A model generated the notes under the pieces. That model made no database searches. It was not told where the DNA came from and saw nothing but the letters and a program-made list of their open reading frames with translations. Positions 7,534 through 15,947 of a DNA stretch of 64,000 nt are shown one piece after another. The DNA comes from Pseudomonas shirazensis. GTDB taxonomy: Bacteria; Pseudomonadota; Gammaproteobacteria; Pseudomonadales; Pseudomonadaceae. The number at the start of each line of letters is the position of its first letter. The stretch's first letter is position 1. The DNA is taken from the NCBI RefSeq assembly GCF_014268785.2, contig NZ_JABWRD020000001.1, positions 695,001 to 759,000 of the forward strand, given 5' to 3'. Position numbers and translations under genes: made by a program.

Positions 7534-8898
7534 ATGCGCGTGATAATTGACGGTAAAGGTCAAGCTGTCGATGGCGATGATACGACAACGGGGGCGGTGT
7601 GCATCGCCACGGGTGATGGCTACATCTGTGATGGCCGCATGGTGCTGCGTGTCGGCGACAAGACCACAGCGTGCCCGTTGTGCGCCGAACCCGGCACCGT
7701 CGCCGAAGGCGCGCCGTGCTTTATCTCCGATGGCAGCGAAGTAGCGGTCGATGGTTCGCTGGTGCTGTGCGCTTGCCCGCCCGGTACGAACCGAGTTGTA
7801 GCGCCACCTGACTTTGTCCCGCCCTGGCGGGAGACAAGATCTTCGCGCGTGGTCGGCCCAGGCGCGCAGAGCTTTGGTCAGCCTGTGCATTTCGTTGATA
7901 GCCGGCCGTATATCAATGAGCCAGGCTTTCATATTGTCCAGCGCAACATGTCCTTCCCTCAGGTGCTGCTGCACTTGGCTGAGCAGGACGGCACCTTGCC
8001 GATCTCGCGCCTGCAGATGCTCAACCCGACGTTCCAGGACGGCTTCAAGGCCGGCGAGATTTTCGTCATAGGTGACCCCGACAACGGCGATGCCTGCACC
8101 CGCGAAGAAGCTCAACTGATGGCCGCCGCACAGCAGGCCCGCGACTCGCTGGCGCTGCTCGACTACGACGAAGCCGAATTCATGATGGAGCATCAGGCTG
8201 AAATTGCAGGGCTGCTGACAGGCGCGAGTCAGTCCATGGGTGTCGGTAAGGACGTGCTGGAGCAAGGCCTGAGGCAGGTCCGGGCGACCTTGCTGGAGGT
8301 CGATCAGTTGCACAAGCAGCAGTTCGCCAAGTTCGGCCACCTGAACAGCCCGGAGTTTTTTGCTAGTCGACAGAAGTTGCTCAGGCAACTGGATGGACAG
8401 TTGAAAGCGGCGTTTTTGAACAAGCGTCTGAATCTCGGCCCGTACGAGCGTCTTCGCCGTGATCTGAAGATATCTACCAAAAGCCTGGTTCACCATTGGT
8501 CAAAAGCCGGTGGGCCGGGGCAGATTCCGGGGTATGCGACGCATCTGGATGAGGTGGCGAAGGCGGCTAAGTACGTCAAGTATGGCGGACACATCGGCAC
8601 AGCCTTGGGAGGCACTTCGTCTTATTTGAAGGTGGAAGAGGTATGTCGGGCGGGCGAGACCCAAGAATGCAAGCGGGTTCGGTTTACAGAGGCTGGTAAC
8701 TTCTCGGGTGGAATTGCCGGTGCCGCGGCTGGTGCGACCATGGGTAAGGGAGGCGCTGCGGCAGTATGCGGTTTCACCATTGGCTTCGCACCAGTGTGCG
8801 GGTTGATATTAGTGGCGGCTGGCGGAGTAGTAGGAGGGATGTTTGGTGCTGGAGTAGGCGAGGAGTTTGGTGAATTCTTCCATGAGCTTACAAATTGA
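7534..8898 (+). CDS. PAAR-domain protein, putative T6SS effector with C-terminal glycine-zipper domain
   Basis: 454 aa from the ATG at 7534, with AGGG 9 nt upstream. Residues about 1-85 form a PAAR spike domain (TTGAVCIATGDGYICDGRMV, then VGDKTTACPLC, with paired Cys). Residues about 115-170 resemble a LysM-like element (HIVQRNMSFPQVL ... LNPTF..GEIFVIGDP). A charged helical region follows (about 180-320). The C-terminus (about 385-440) is a glycine/alanine-rich hydrophobic block (GGIAGAAAGATMGKGGAAAV ... GGVVGGMFGAG) like a membrane-inserting glycine zipper. PAAR proteins cap the VgrG spike of the type VI secretion system. The C-terminus suggests a pore-forming toxin. The next gene overlaps by one base and encodes a small membrane protein, the expected immunity partner. 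No other T6SS genes are in the window. Confidence 0.82.
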   Translation: MRVIIDGKGQAVDGDDTTTGAVCIATGDGYICDGRMVLRVGDKTTACPLCAEPGTVAEGAPCFISDGSEVAVDGSLVLCACPPGTNRVVAPPDFVPPWRETRSSRVVGPGAQSFGQPVHFVDSRPYINEPGFHIVQRNMSFPQVLLHLAEQDGTLPISRLQMLNPTFQDGFKAGEIFVIGDPDNGDACTREEAQLMAAAQQARDSLALLDYDEAEFMMEHQAEIAGLLTGASQSMGVGKDVLEQGLRQVRATLLEVDQLHKQQFAKFGHLNSPEFFASRQKLLRQLDGQLKAAFLNKRLNLGPYERLRRDLKISTKSLVHHWSKAGGPGQIPGYATHLDEVAKAAKYVKYGGHIGTALGGTSSYLKVEEVCRAGETQECKRVRFTEAGNFSGGIAGAAAGATMGKGGAAAVCGFTIGFAPVCGLILVAAGGVVGGMFGAGVGEEFGEFFHELTN

Positions 8899-9296
8899 TG
8901 ATAGCTCTAGTTAGTGCTTGGCCGACCGAGGTGAAACTGCTGCTCTACCTGACACCCATGATTTTAATGTGTGTGGGACTTGCACTCCGGCTCTTAATGA
9001 TTTTGGGGGGCGATTTGGAGGATATGGAGCGAATCGTATCGAACAATAGGCGATTGGCATCTGTAGCCAGGCAAGATAATTCAACTTTGAAAGGTAAATG
9101 GTTTTTTATTGCAGAGTTTTCTGCGTTGTTAACGTATAAACGCCTCCTGATCTGGGGAGGGCGGATTTCCGCTGAGGATCTAAATTGTATTCCCCGTAGC
9201 TTGCGCATGCGCCTGCGCATATCAACGGCGTGCCTACATGTTGGTTTTTTTGGGGTAATGCTACTTTACTTTGTACGCGATGTGTCATCTGAGTAG
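8898..9296 (+). CDS. Small two-helix membrane protein, putative immunity protein
   Basis: 132 aa starting at the ATG that shares its A with the effector stop (TGATG); a TTG at 8895 could add one residue. Two hydrophobic segments are visible: residues about 11-38 (VKLLLYLTPMILMCVGLAL) and about 108-127 (CLHVGFFGVMLLYF), with a polar region between them. I do not recognise a named family. Position immediately after a PAAR effector with a membrane-active-looking C-terminus, and an inner-membrane topology, argue that it protects the producer from the pore former. Base composition is noticeably more AT-rich than the neighbours, as is common for toxin/immunity cassettes acquired by exchange. Confidence 0.62.
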   Translation: MIALVSAWPTEVKLLLYLTPMILMCVGLALRLLMILGGDLEDMERIVSNNRRLASVARQDNSTLKGKWFFIAEFSALLTYKRLLIWGGRISAEDLNCIPRSLRMRLRISTACLHVGFFGVMLLYFVRDVSSE

Positions 9297-9369
9297 CTCT
9301 GAGTGCGAGTGAGGAAATAATATGCGTTAAGCTCGGGATGAACCCTGATGGTATAAGTGAAAATTTAAG

Positions 9370-9555
9370 TTGACGAATACGGGTCTGTCTTTATGGCCGA
9401 CGATTATTGGATTCACAGGGATGGTGATTGTTGCCGCAGCCCTGGCCCCATGGGCTGCAAGCACAAAAAAATCTGACACTCCCAAAAGCGACCCCGAGCA
9501 ACCGCAAAGGGCCACAAAGCCGTGCCCCCACGAGCGCTTCAGAAGCTGGCCTTGA
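9370..9555 (+). CDS. Possible small membrane protein downstream of the PAAR locus
   Basis: 61-codon ORF from a TTG start. It has one hydrophobic segment (WPTIIGFTGMVIVAAALAPW, residues about 9-28) and a Lys/Pro-rich tail. It lies in the AT-rich stretch after the putative immunity gene and its end overlaps the oprB 3' end by 17 bp. No convincing ribosome-binding site is visible and I recognise no family. It may be a remnant of the effector/immunity cassette or simply a chance ORF. Confidence 0.2.
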   Translation: MTNTGLSLWPTIIGFTGMVIVAAALAPWAASTKKSDTPKSDPEQPQRATKPCPHERFRSWP

Positions 9556-10819
9556 CCTGCAATCCCACCACCAGCGCATTATCGATATCGGCCCCGGAAA
9601 ACGCTCCAGGCTCGATTATGTACTGCACGTCCGGCCGCAGATTCAGCCAGGGCGTGGCCTGATATCCATAGCTCAGCTCGATCAACTGCTCAGCACTGTC
9701 GATATTCGGGAACTCCCGATCACTGCCAGCAGCTGCATGCTCCAGCACATCCCGACTACGTGGATTCGGCACTGCTCGGCCATAGCCCAACGACAAGGTG
9801 TCCCGCGGGCGGCCTGCAAATGGCTGGTACAGCACCACGCCCGTGCCATACCACTTGGTAAACGGCGATGCCGCCTTGCTCGACGCCGAGTATTGACCAA
9901 ACGCATGCAGGCTACGGCCCGCCAGGGCGGGGTCATTCCATACCGCCTGATCAATCAACAGGTAGTGCCCACCTCGGCCAGCCACCTCGTCATCACTGCC
10001 AATGCGTTTGACGTTGGAGCTGTCGTAGTAATAACCCAGCTTGTACTCTCCCGGCAGTTCGCCCTGCAGTTTGTATACCAGCTCAACCGGCACAACCGTG
10101 CCTGTGGTGTGCTTGGGGCCCAGCTTCCAGGCACGGCTGGAATTGCCATTGCTTTCGGGGTCAACGTTGAACGCCGCCACGCGTACTTGCCAGGCTGGCG
10201 AAAGGTCATATTTGACCCGCGCACCGAGCCGTGCATTGGGGTAGTTGGTCCAGCCACTGCCGCCGGACATGTTCAGCGGATGGCCGCAGAAGCCGGCGTT
10301 CATGAAGTTGCACAGGATGCCGCTGTCGAGGCCGCCGAGGTCGTTGCCCATGGCCATGTAGCCGAGCTTGATGTTCAGCGCCGGAGTGAAGCTGCGTTCG
10401 TAGCTGAGCTCGGTCAGGCGTGTGTACAGGCCGCCGAAGTTTTCCTGGATCGGCAGGCGGTTGCCTACCAGTTCCTCCGAGGCGCTGTGGCCGCGGCGGT
10501 CGTTGATGCTCAGTTGGACCTTGCCGGCGTTATCCACCCCATACAAGCGGGACAAGTCGAACTGCACGCCCAGCTTGATGTTCTGTGAATAGCGCGCCGA
10601 GCGGTGCAGGCCGCCATCGGCGTTGTAGGCGGTCTCGCCGCTGTAGTCGGCGCTGAACTTGACGCCATCGTCTTCAAGTTGATGGCGCAAACCGCCCCAG
10701 TCACCACTGAGGGTGCTGCGCTGGAGCAGATCGGCTTCGGCCATGGCGCCGTTGCTGGCCAGTACCAGCAGCAGGCTGGCGGTGATGCGGGTAGGAGTAA
10801 AACGGAACACGGAGGACAT
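9539..10819 (-). CDS. oprB: OprB-family carbohydrate-selective outer-membrane porin
   Basis: 426-aa outer-membrane porin for glucose and related sugars. It has a signal peptide (to about residue 27, ...SNGAMAEA) and the OprB opening LSGDWGGLRHQLEDDGVKF. Amphipathic beta-strand repeats run through the body, with GYQATPWLNLRPDVQYIIEP near the end and a C-terminal Phe (VKASF) as needed for BAM-dependent insertion. It lies 115 bp downstream of gcd on the same strand, separated by a strong hairpin. The pairing fits the pseudomonad scheme: glucose enters the periplasm through OprB and is oxidised there by Gcd. Other sugar-related OprB paralogues exist in the genus, so the exact substrate is inferred. 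Confidence 0.92.
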   Translation of the reverse strand: MSSVFRFTPTRITASLLLVLASNGAMAEADLLQRSTLSGDWGGLRHQLEDDGVKFSADYSGETAYNADGGLHRSARYSQNIKLGVQFDLSRLYGVDNAGKVQLSINDRRGHSASEELVGNRLPIQENFGGLYTRLTELSYERSFTPALNIKLGYMAMGNDLGGLDSGILCNFMNAGFCGHPLNMSGGSGWTNYPNARLGARVKYDLSPAWQVRVAAFNVDPESNGNSSRAWKLGPKHTTGTVVPVELVYKLQGELPGEYKLGYYYDSSNVKRIGSDDEVAGRGGHYLLIDQAVWNDPALAGRSLHAFGQYSASSKAASPFTKWYGTGVVLYQPFAGRPRDTLSLGYGRAVPNPRSRDVLEHAAAGSDREFPNIDSAEQLIELSYGYQATPWLNLRPDVQYIIEPGAFSGADIDNALVVGLQVKASF

Positions 10820-10870
10820 TGCGCAGCTTTCCTGGGAATCGCGAGGGGGTGATAAATAGCGCCGCTGAAA

Positions 10871-10915
10871 GCATGAGGCCGCTCCTGCAAAGGGTGTGCA
10901 GGAGCGGCCTCATGC
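10871..10915. terminator. Perfect 19-bp hairpin between gcd and oprB
   Basis: The arm at 10871-10889 (GCATGAGGCCGCTCCTGCA) is an exact inverse of 10897-10915, with a 7-nt loop. It lies 20 bp beyond the gcd stop and upstream of oprB. The GCAGGAGCGGCCTCATG core resembles the GGGAGCGGC-type hairpins found in Pseudomonas intergenic regions (REP-like). There is only a short T run after it in the gcd direction. Likely roles are attenuation of gcd read-through and mRNA 3' end protection. Confidence 0.7.
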
Positions 10916-10934
10916 CGCACGGGAGTGACGCGCG

Positions 10935-13352
10935 TTATGGCAAGGCGTAGGCCATTACATAATCGCCACGGTCGGTCGACTGGCGGGCACCGCCAGCGGT
11001 GACGACCACGTATTGCTTGCCGGTCTTGGGCGAGACGTAGGTCATCGGGCCACCCTGGCTGCCGACGGGCAGGCGGGCTTTCCAGACCTCTTCACCGTTG
11101 CCGCTGTTGAAAGCGCGCAGGTAGAAGTCCTGGGTGCCGGCGATGAACACCAGGCCGCCTTGGGTTGACAGGGTGCCACCCAGCGTCGGCAGGCCAACCT
11201 TGATCGGCAGGTGCATGCGGATGCCGAGCGGGCCGGTGTCTTCAACGGTGCCGACCGGCACTTGCCAGGCGACCTGGCGGGTCTTCATGTCGATCGCGGT
11301 CAGGGTGCCGAATGGTGGCGCCTGGCAAGGGATGCCGGCAATCGACAGGAAGCGGTTCTTGTTCACCGCGTACGGCGTGCCTTTCAGCGGTACCGCGCCC
11401 ATGCCGGTGTTCAGCGCTTCGCCACCACCGGCGGCTTTGCCCTGGTTCTGCGACGGGATCATCTGGATCCACAGCCCCAGGCGCATGTCGTTGACGAAGA
11501 TGAAGCCATGCACCGGATCGGTGGAGATGCTGCCCCAGTTCATGCCGCCCAGCGAGCCCGGGAAGCTCAGCGACAGGTCGGTGCCTGGCGCGGTATAGAG
11601 GCCGTCGTAGCGCATCTTCTTGAAGTCGATGCGGCACAGCAGTTGGTCATACGGGGTTGCGCCCCACATGTCCGATTCGGTCAGGGTCTGCGCGCCGATC
11701 TGCGGCATGCCGACTGACTTCGGTTGGGTCGGCGAGTACGGTTCGTTGGGGATGTTGCTTGGCTTGACCGGCACTTCGTCGACCTGGGTCAGCGGTTTGC
11801 CAGTGGCACGGTCGAGCACGTAGATCTGCCCGGCCTTGGTGCCGATCACCACCGCAGGGACGGTCTGGCCGTCGTCCTTGGTGAAGTCGATCAGGCTCGG
11901 CTGCATCGGCAGGTCGAAGTCCCACAGGTCGTTGTGGACGGTCTGGTAGACCCACTTCTCGTTACCGGTGGTGGCGTCCAGCGCCAGTACCGATGCGCCG
12001 TAGGTGTGGTCGAGCTTGCTGCGCTCTACACCATAGATGTCGGTGGACGACGAACCCATCGGCAGGAACACGGTGTTCATTGCCGGGTCGTAGGACATCG
12101 GCGCCCAGCTGTTCGGCGTGCTGCGCACGTAGGTGCTGCCGTCAGTCGGGGCGTTACGATCTTCAGGGTTGCCTGGGTCAAAGGCCCAGCGCATTTGCCC
12201 GGTGATCACGTCAAAACCACGGATCACGCCACCTGGCATGTCGGTCTGGACGTTGTCGGCAACACGCCCGCCAACCACCACGGTGGTACCGGCCATCAGC
12301 GGTGCCGAGGACAGCTGATAGAACGAATCCGGGACATCGCCCAGGCCCGCCATCAGGTTGACCTGGCCGTTGTTGCCAAAGCCTTGGCAGAACTCGCCTG
12401 TATCCGCGTCGACTGCAATCAAGCGGCCGTCGATGGTGTTGGTCAGCAGGCGGCGCTGGCAGTTGGCGCCAGGGGCAACCGTGGCTGCAACGACCGGCGA
12501 GCTGTTCGGCTGGGAGGGCTGGGCCAGCGGCGCGCTAGCGTCGAAGTAGGCCATGCCGCGGCAACGCTGCCAGACTTTCGACTGGGCGTTGATGGTGTTT
12601 TTCCACAGCTCTTTGCCGGTGTCGGCGTCGAGTGCGATCAGGTTGTTGTGCGGGGTGCAGATGAACACTTTGTTGCCGACTTGCAATGGGGTCAGCTGGT
12701 CTTCGGCACCGTTGCCGTCGCTGAGGGCGACATCACCGGTGTGGTAGGTCCAGGCGACCTGCAGCTTGTCGACGTTGCCACGGTTGATCTGGTCGAGGGC
12801 GGCGAAGCGGCTGCCACCTTCGGTATTGCCGTAGTGAGCCCAGTCTTTCTGCGCTTGCGCAAGTTCGACGGCGGTCAGCCCGGGGCCTTTGCCAGTTGGG
12901 GCGACGCTTGGGTGGGCGACGAACATGTTGCCGGCCGCGACCATGACTGCTACCGCCATGACGCCAGCGACGGCGTAGGCGCCGCGGCCAGTGGCGGTGC
13001 CGTTGGCGCGGGCCAGCAGCGGGTACACCAGCGCGACTACGGTGCCGATCACGGCAAACATGAACAGGCGCGAGAACAGCGGCCAGAACACCAGGCCGGT
13101 GTCGAGCACTGCCCACAGCGCGGTGCCGAGCAGGAACGCGGCATACAGCCAGGCGCCGGCGACCTTGCGACGGGCGATGAGGATACCGGCGATGGCCATG
13201 GCCAGGCCGCCGATCAGGAAGTACCAGGAGCCGCCCAGGCCGGCCAGCTTGATGCCGCCGGCAGCCAGCAGCAGGCCGAGCAGGGCGATGATCACGCCCA
13301 GGCCAACCAGAATGATTTTCGAGGCGCCAGAGGCGCGCGGTGAGTCGTTCAT
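10935..13352 (-). CDS. gcd: Membrane-bound PQQ-dependent glucose dehydrogenase
   Basis: 805-aa quinoprotein that oxidises glucose to gluconolactone on the periplasmic face and passes electrons to ubiquinone. The N-terminal ~150 residues contain about five hydrophobic helices (IILVGLGVIIALLGLLLAAG and following). The rest is an eight-bladed PQQ beta-propeller, with tryptophan-docking-type repeats (LIALDADTGKELWKNT; VLALDATTGNEKWVYQTVHN; LRAFNSGNGEEVWKARLP) and the WDFDLPMQPSL segment. Length matches the family (about 800 aa). Downstream oprB supports direct periplasmic glucose oxidation. PQQ must be made elsewhere; no pqq genes are in the window. Confidence 0.96.
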   Translation of the reverse strand: MNDSPRASGASKIILVGLGVIIALLGLLLAAGGIKLAGLGGSWYFLIGGLAMAIAGILIARRKVAGAWLYAAFLLGTALWAVLDTGLVFWPLFSRLFMFAVIGTVVALVYPLLARANGTATGRGAYAVAGVMAVAVMVAAGNMFVAHPSVAPTGKGPGLTAVELAQAQKDWAHYGNTEGGSRFAALDQINRGNVDKLQVAWTYHTGDVALSDGNGAEDQLTPLQVGNKVFICTPHNNLIALDADTGKELWKNTINAQSKVWQRCRGMAYFDASAPLAQPSQPNSSPVVAATVAPGANCQRRLLTNTIDGRLIAVDADTGEFCQGFGNNGQVNLMAGLGDVPDSFYQLSSAPLMAGTTVVVGGRVADNVQTDMPGGVIRGFDVITGQMRWAFDPGNPEDRNAPTDGSTYVRSTPNSWAPMSYDPAMNTVFLPMGSSSTDIYGVERSKLDHTYGASVLALDATTGNEKWVYQTVHNDLWDFDLPMQPSLIDFTKDDGQTVPAVVIGTKAGQIYVLDRATGKPLTQVDEVPVKPSNIPNEPYSPTQPKSVGMPQIGAQTLTESDMWGATPYDQLLCRIDFKKMRYDGLYTAPGTDLSLSFPGSLGGMNWGSISTDPVHGFIFVNDMRLGLWIQMIPSQNQGKAAGGGEALNTGMGAVPLKGTPYAVNKNRFLSIAGIPCQAPPFGTLTAIDMKTRQVAWQVPVGTVEDTGPLGIRMHLPIKVGLPTLGGTLSTQGGLVFIAGTQDFYLRAFNSGNGEEVWKARLPVGSQGGPMTYVSPKTGKQYVVVTAGGARQSTDRGDYVMAYALP

Positions 13353-13683
13353 GCCAAGGATCTCGCAAGTGGAATGCGCCGAGTTTAAGCCCTTAGCAAG
13401 CTAATTAACAAGTTGGTACATTTACGCTTGAGGCCTATTGTCGCAGGCCTGAGCTTGCCAAGATGCCTCGAAAAGCTTAGATCAAGTCGCCAATTTCAGG
13501 TTACAAACGGCCAAATCAATAATGTGAAAATTTCGCGAAAAAGCTCGATCTGGCGTTGTCGAGGTGGTTTTTTGCGTCTGACCCCTGCGGTTAAGCTGAC
13601 GGACTGGTCAGGTAAGGCTGGCCGGGATTGCACCTAGGCTCCGTTTGGAGCAAGGTTGGCCGATTTGGCGGACAACAACTGCG
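13353..13683. other. Intergenic region between gcd and a LysR gene
   Basis: 331 bp carrying the divergent promoters. A perfect 10-bp palindrome TTTCGCGAAA lies at 13531-13540 within an AT-rich stretch (about 13500-13550) and may be an operator. It does not match the PtxS or HexR sites I know. No coding ORF is supported. Confidence 0.35.
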
Positions 13684-14583
13684 ATGGACAAGCTGCTGGC
13701 AATCAAGGCCTTCATGGCAACCGTCGACGCGCGCGGCTTCTCGGCTGCAGCGCGTAGCCTTGGGGTCGCCACCTCTTCGGTGACGCGCCTGGTCGACGCC
13801 CTGGAGGCTGAACTGGGCGCCGCCTTGCTCAACCGCTCCACCCGGCAAGTCAGCCTGACCGAGGCGGGCGCGAGTTATTACCAGCGCTGCCGCGAGGTGC
13901 TCGAGGCATTGGCCGAGGCCGATGCCAATGTCGGCGACCGTGGCGAGGAGCCCGTCGGGGTGCTGCGTTTGTGCCTGCCCGTCGAGTTCGGCCGGCGGGT
14001 GATAGCGCCGCATCTGGGGCGCTTTCTCGCCGCGCATCCGGGGCTTGAGCTGGACATCGACCTGAGTGATCGCTTCGATGACCTGCTCGAGGGTCGCTAC
14101 GATGTGAGCATTCGCCTGGGCGAGGCCGCGGCCAATGACGAGCTGGTCTGCCGTCCGCTCGGAAGCTTTCAGCGCTGGCTGGTGGCAAGCCCCGCGTACC
14201 TCGCCGGGCCCGCGCCGCTGGAGCACCCACGAGGCCTCAAGGAACACGCCTGCCTGCGTTTTCGCTATGGGCAGTCCGCACGCCCGTGGCGCCTGTCACG
14301 TGACGAGCAGGCGCTGGAGCTGGATATCAGCGGGCCGCTGCGCAGCAGTAACGCCGACGTGCTGCGCGAAGCTGCACTGAGTGGCGCCGGCATCGCCTTG
14401 CTGGCCGACTGGCTGGTGCGCGAAGATGTCGCCGCCGGGCGTTTGCTGCGGCTGTTGCCTGATTGGCAGATCAGCCCCGGCTCCGCCAGCAACGCGATCA
14501 ATGCCCTGTACCTGCCCAACCACCGCGGCTCACGCCGGGTACAGGCGTTTGTCGGCTTTTGCGAGGCACTGCTGGGCGAGTAA
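13684..14583 (+). CDS. LysR-family transcriptional regulator
   Basis: 299 aa from the ATG at 13684; the upstream in-frame start at 13645 adds residues unlike a LysR N-terminus. The HTH is clear (MDKLLAIKAFMATVDARGFS, SAAARSLGVATSSVTRLVDALE), followed by the family LLNRSTRQVSLTEAG and a CrgA-type effector domain. It belongs to the subgroup that usually controls an adjacent or divergent transporter or oxidoreductase. The MFS transporter 117 bp downstream on the same strand is the obvious candidate target. Confidence 0.92.
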   Translation: MDKLLAIKAFMATVDARGFSAAARSLGVATSSVTRLVDALEAELGAALLNRSTRQVSLTEAGASYYQRCREVLEALAEADANVGDRGEEPVGVLRLCLPVEFGRRVIAPHLGRFLAAHPGLELDIDLSDRFDDLLEGRYDVSIRLGEAAANDELVCRPLGSFQRWLVASPAYLAGPAPLEHPRGLKEHACLRFRYGQSARPWRLSRDEQALELDISGPLRSSNADVLREAALSGAGIALLADWLVREDVAAGRLLRLLPDWQISPGSASNAINALYLPNHRGSRRVQAFVGFCEALLGE

Positions 14584-14700
14584 GGGCAGGGCGTTGCGCT
14601 ACGCGCAAAGACCCCTTGCGCAGCCGCTGGATTCTCTTGCCCTGCACCGCTGGGTAACGTGCACAGCATCTCCCCTGATCATCCACCGAGGCACCTGCAC

Positions 14701-15900
14701 ATGAGCCCATCCATCGCTGCCAGCCAGCCCTCCACCGCAGGCCTGAGTCGGGCCCTGGTAACCCTGTTGGCATTTTGCTGTGGCGCGATCGTCGCCAATA
14801 TCTACTACGCCCAGCCGATTGTCGGCCTGATTGCGCCAGATCTTGGCCTGTCAGCCGAGCACGCCAGCCTGATCGTGTCGCTTACGCAGCTCGGCTACGC
14901 GCTCGGTCTGCTGTTACTGGTGCCTCTGGCAGACCTGGTGGAAAACCGCCGGCTGATGGTTGCTACCGCAGTGCTGGCTTGCATCAGCCTGGTCCTGGCG
15001 GGCACCAGCAGCAATGGCCAGGGTGGCTTGTTTCTTGGCTATGCCTTGTTGATCGGCTTCAGCTCGGTGTCGGTGCAGATGCTCATTCCTCTGGCAGCGC
15101 ACCTTGCCCCTGAGCAACAGCGCGGGCGCGTGGTCGGCAATATCATGGGTGGCCTGTTGCTGGGGATACTGCTGGCACGGCCACTGGCGAGCGTGGTTGC
15201 TGACCACTTCGGCTGGCGCACAGTGTTTATCGGCGCCGCCGGGATCATGTTGGCGATCATCCTGTTGCTGGCGCTGACCTTGCCGCGGCGGGTGCCCGAG
15301 CACAAAGCCAGCTATGCGCAACTGATGGCCTCGTTGGCAGGGCTGTTGCGCCGCTACCCGGTGCTGCGTCAGCGCTCGCTGTATCAGGCATTGATGTTCG
15401 CCGCGTTCAGCCTGTACTGGACGGCGGTGCCGATGGCATTGAGCGGGGAGCATGGCCTGTCGCAGAGCCAGATCGCAGTGTTCGCTCTGGTAGGCGCAGT
15501 CGGCGCAGTCGCTGCACCATTGGCCGGGCGGCTGGCTGATGCCGGGCATGCCCGCCGCGGCTCGCTGCTGGCATTGGTGCTGGCGCCGCTGGCGCTATTG
15601 CTGGGCCTGAGCGCACCGGGGTTCAGCGTGATCGGCCTGGCCATGAGCGGGGTACTGCTGGACTTTGCCGTGCAGATGAACATGGTGATCGGCCAGCGTG
15701 AGGTGTATGCACTGGACCCGGCCAGCCGCGGCCGATTGAATGCGCTGTACATGACCAGCATCTTCGTCGGCGGCGCAGCGGGTTCGGCGCTGGCCAGTCC
15801 ACTGTATGAGCAGCTCGGCTGGCATGGCGTAGCGCTGGTTGGCGCCGCGCTGCCACTGCTGGCGCTGGGCATATTCGTGCTGCGTAGCCGGCGCGGTTGA
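14701..15900 (+). CDS. MFS transporter (drug/metabolite:H+ antiporter type)
   Basis: 399 aa with about 12 hydrophobic segments. The MFS loop 2-3 signature region appears as GLLLLVPLADLVENRRLM. The conserved segments IYYAQPIVGLIAPDLG (TM1) and VSLTQLGYALGLLLL point to the YnfM/AraJ-like group of putative effluxers. The start at 14701 gives a normal N-terminus; a further 14 residues upstream are in frame but unlikely. It follows a LysR gene in the same direction and converges with the CAP-domain gene. Substrate unknown; export of a small metabolite or drug is the usual role. Confidence 0.88.
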   Translation: MSPSIAASQPSTAGLSRALVTLLAFCCGAIVANIYYAQPIVGLIAPDLGLSAEHASLIVSLTQLGYALGLLLLVPLADLVENRRLMVATAVLACISLVLAGTSSNGQGGLFLGYALLIGFSSVSVQMLIPLAAHLAPEQQRGRVVGNIMGGLLLGILLARPLASVVADHFGWRTVFIGAAGIMLAIILLLALTLPRRVPEHKASYAQLMASLAGLLRRYPVLRQRSLYQALMFAAFSLYWTAVPMALSGEHGLSQSQIAVFALVGAVGAVAAPLAGRLADAGHARRGSLLALVLAPLALLLGLSAPGFSVIGLAMSGVLLDFAVQMNMVIGQREVYALDPASRGRLNALYMTSIFVGGAAGSALASPLYEQLGWHGVALVGAALPLLALGIFVLRSRRG

Positions 15901-15947
15901 AGGCGCCGCTTCAATGACTGTAGCGCGAGCCGATTCAACTCAAGCGA

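Noticed and set aside
11724..13343. 539-codon open frame antisense to gcd
   Set aside because: Frame-shadow of the gcd coding sequence (wobble-driven), no domain, His/Gln/Gly-rich; gcd is certain.
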